Shown here in pieces: positions 14,522 through 14,602 of a stretch of 14,602 nt of DNA (its first letter is position 1; each line of letters begins with the position of its first letter). The notes beneath the pieces are model-generated. The model had not been told where the DNA came from. It searched no databases and was given only the letters and a program-made list of their open reading frames with translations. The position numbers were made by a program, and so were the translations under genes. The DNA comes from UBA647 sp964400545 (GTDB taxonomy: Bacteria; Acidobacteriota; Aminicenantia; UBA2199): positions 1 to 14,602 of the forward strand of contig CAYNUG010000049.1 of assembly GCA_964400545.1 (NCBI GenBank). The letters run 5' to 3'.

Positions 14522-14602
14522 TTATTCAAATTTTTCAACAAGGCTTTCTATCAATTTAAATTGATTTTTAGCACGGTCTAGATTGTGTTCAGGGTATTTT
14601 AT
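14522..14602 (-). CDS. C-terminal end of an unidentified gene (cut by window edge)
   Basis: Reading leftward from the window edge there are 26 open codons and then TAA at 14524-14522. The peptide is charged and helical in character (KYPEHNLDRAKNQF, then KLIESLVEKFE). KYPEHNLDRAK recalls the end of TPR-like helical repeats, but 26 residues are too few to name a family. Support comes from the same strand as pilM, from the natural protein-like composition, and from a candidate terminator after it. The perfect palindrome ATCAATTTAAATTGAT (14550-14565) lies inside it and may be chance. Confidence 0.5.
   Translation of the reverse strand: MKYPEHNLDRAKNQFKLIESLVEKFE

Overview
The window is AT-rich DNA from a diderm (Gram-negative-type) bacterium. 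An outer-membrane secretin, two lipoprotein signal peptides and a complete set of type IV pilus alignment-complex genes show this. I cannot place the phylum. Tightly packed and overlapping genes, TTG/GTG starts and mixed housekeeping neighbours suggest a deep-branching or uncultured lineage rather than a well-known model group. No mobile element, CRISPR array, tRNA or rRNA was seen.

Left part (1-3490): the start of mutL (mismatch repair) runs leftwards off the window edge. A 140-157 bp gap holds divergent promoters. From it def, fmt and rsmB run rightwards as an overlapping operon for N-terminal formylation/deformylation and 16S rRNA methylation. rsmB meets a leftward alpha-glucan phosphorylase gene (3491-6025) tail to tail with no base between the stop codons. 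The phosphorylase gene has its own promoter in a 73 bp gap.

Right part (6099-14289): nine leftward genes with gaps of 25 bp or less, or overlapping, form one long operon: pilM, pilN, pilO, pilP, pilQ, two lipoproteins, a TPR protein and a small roadblock/LC7-like protein. PilM (cytoplasm), PilN/PilO (inner membrane), PilP (periplasm) and PilQ (outer membrane) together make the trans-envelope frame of a type IV pilus machine. The two lipoproteins lie where one might look for secretin-assembly or surface accessory factors. The TPR plus roadblock pair recalls, only by fold, the proteins that control pilus polarity in Myxococcus (SgmX and MglB). This extended operon is the most interesting part of the window.

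Right edge (14290-14602): a candidate promoter for pilM, an intrinsic terminator on the minus strand, a 23-bp direct repeat with copies exactly 90 bp apart upstream of the promoter, and the last 26 codons of another leftward gene cut by the window edge.
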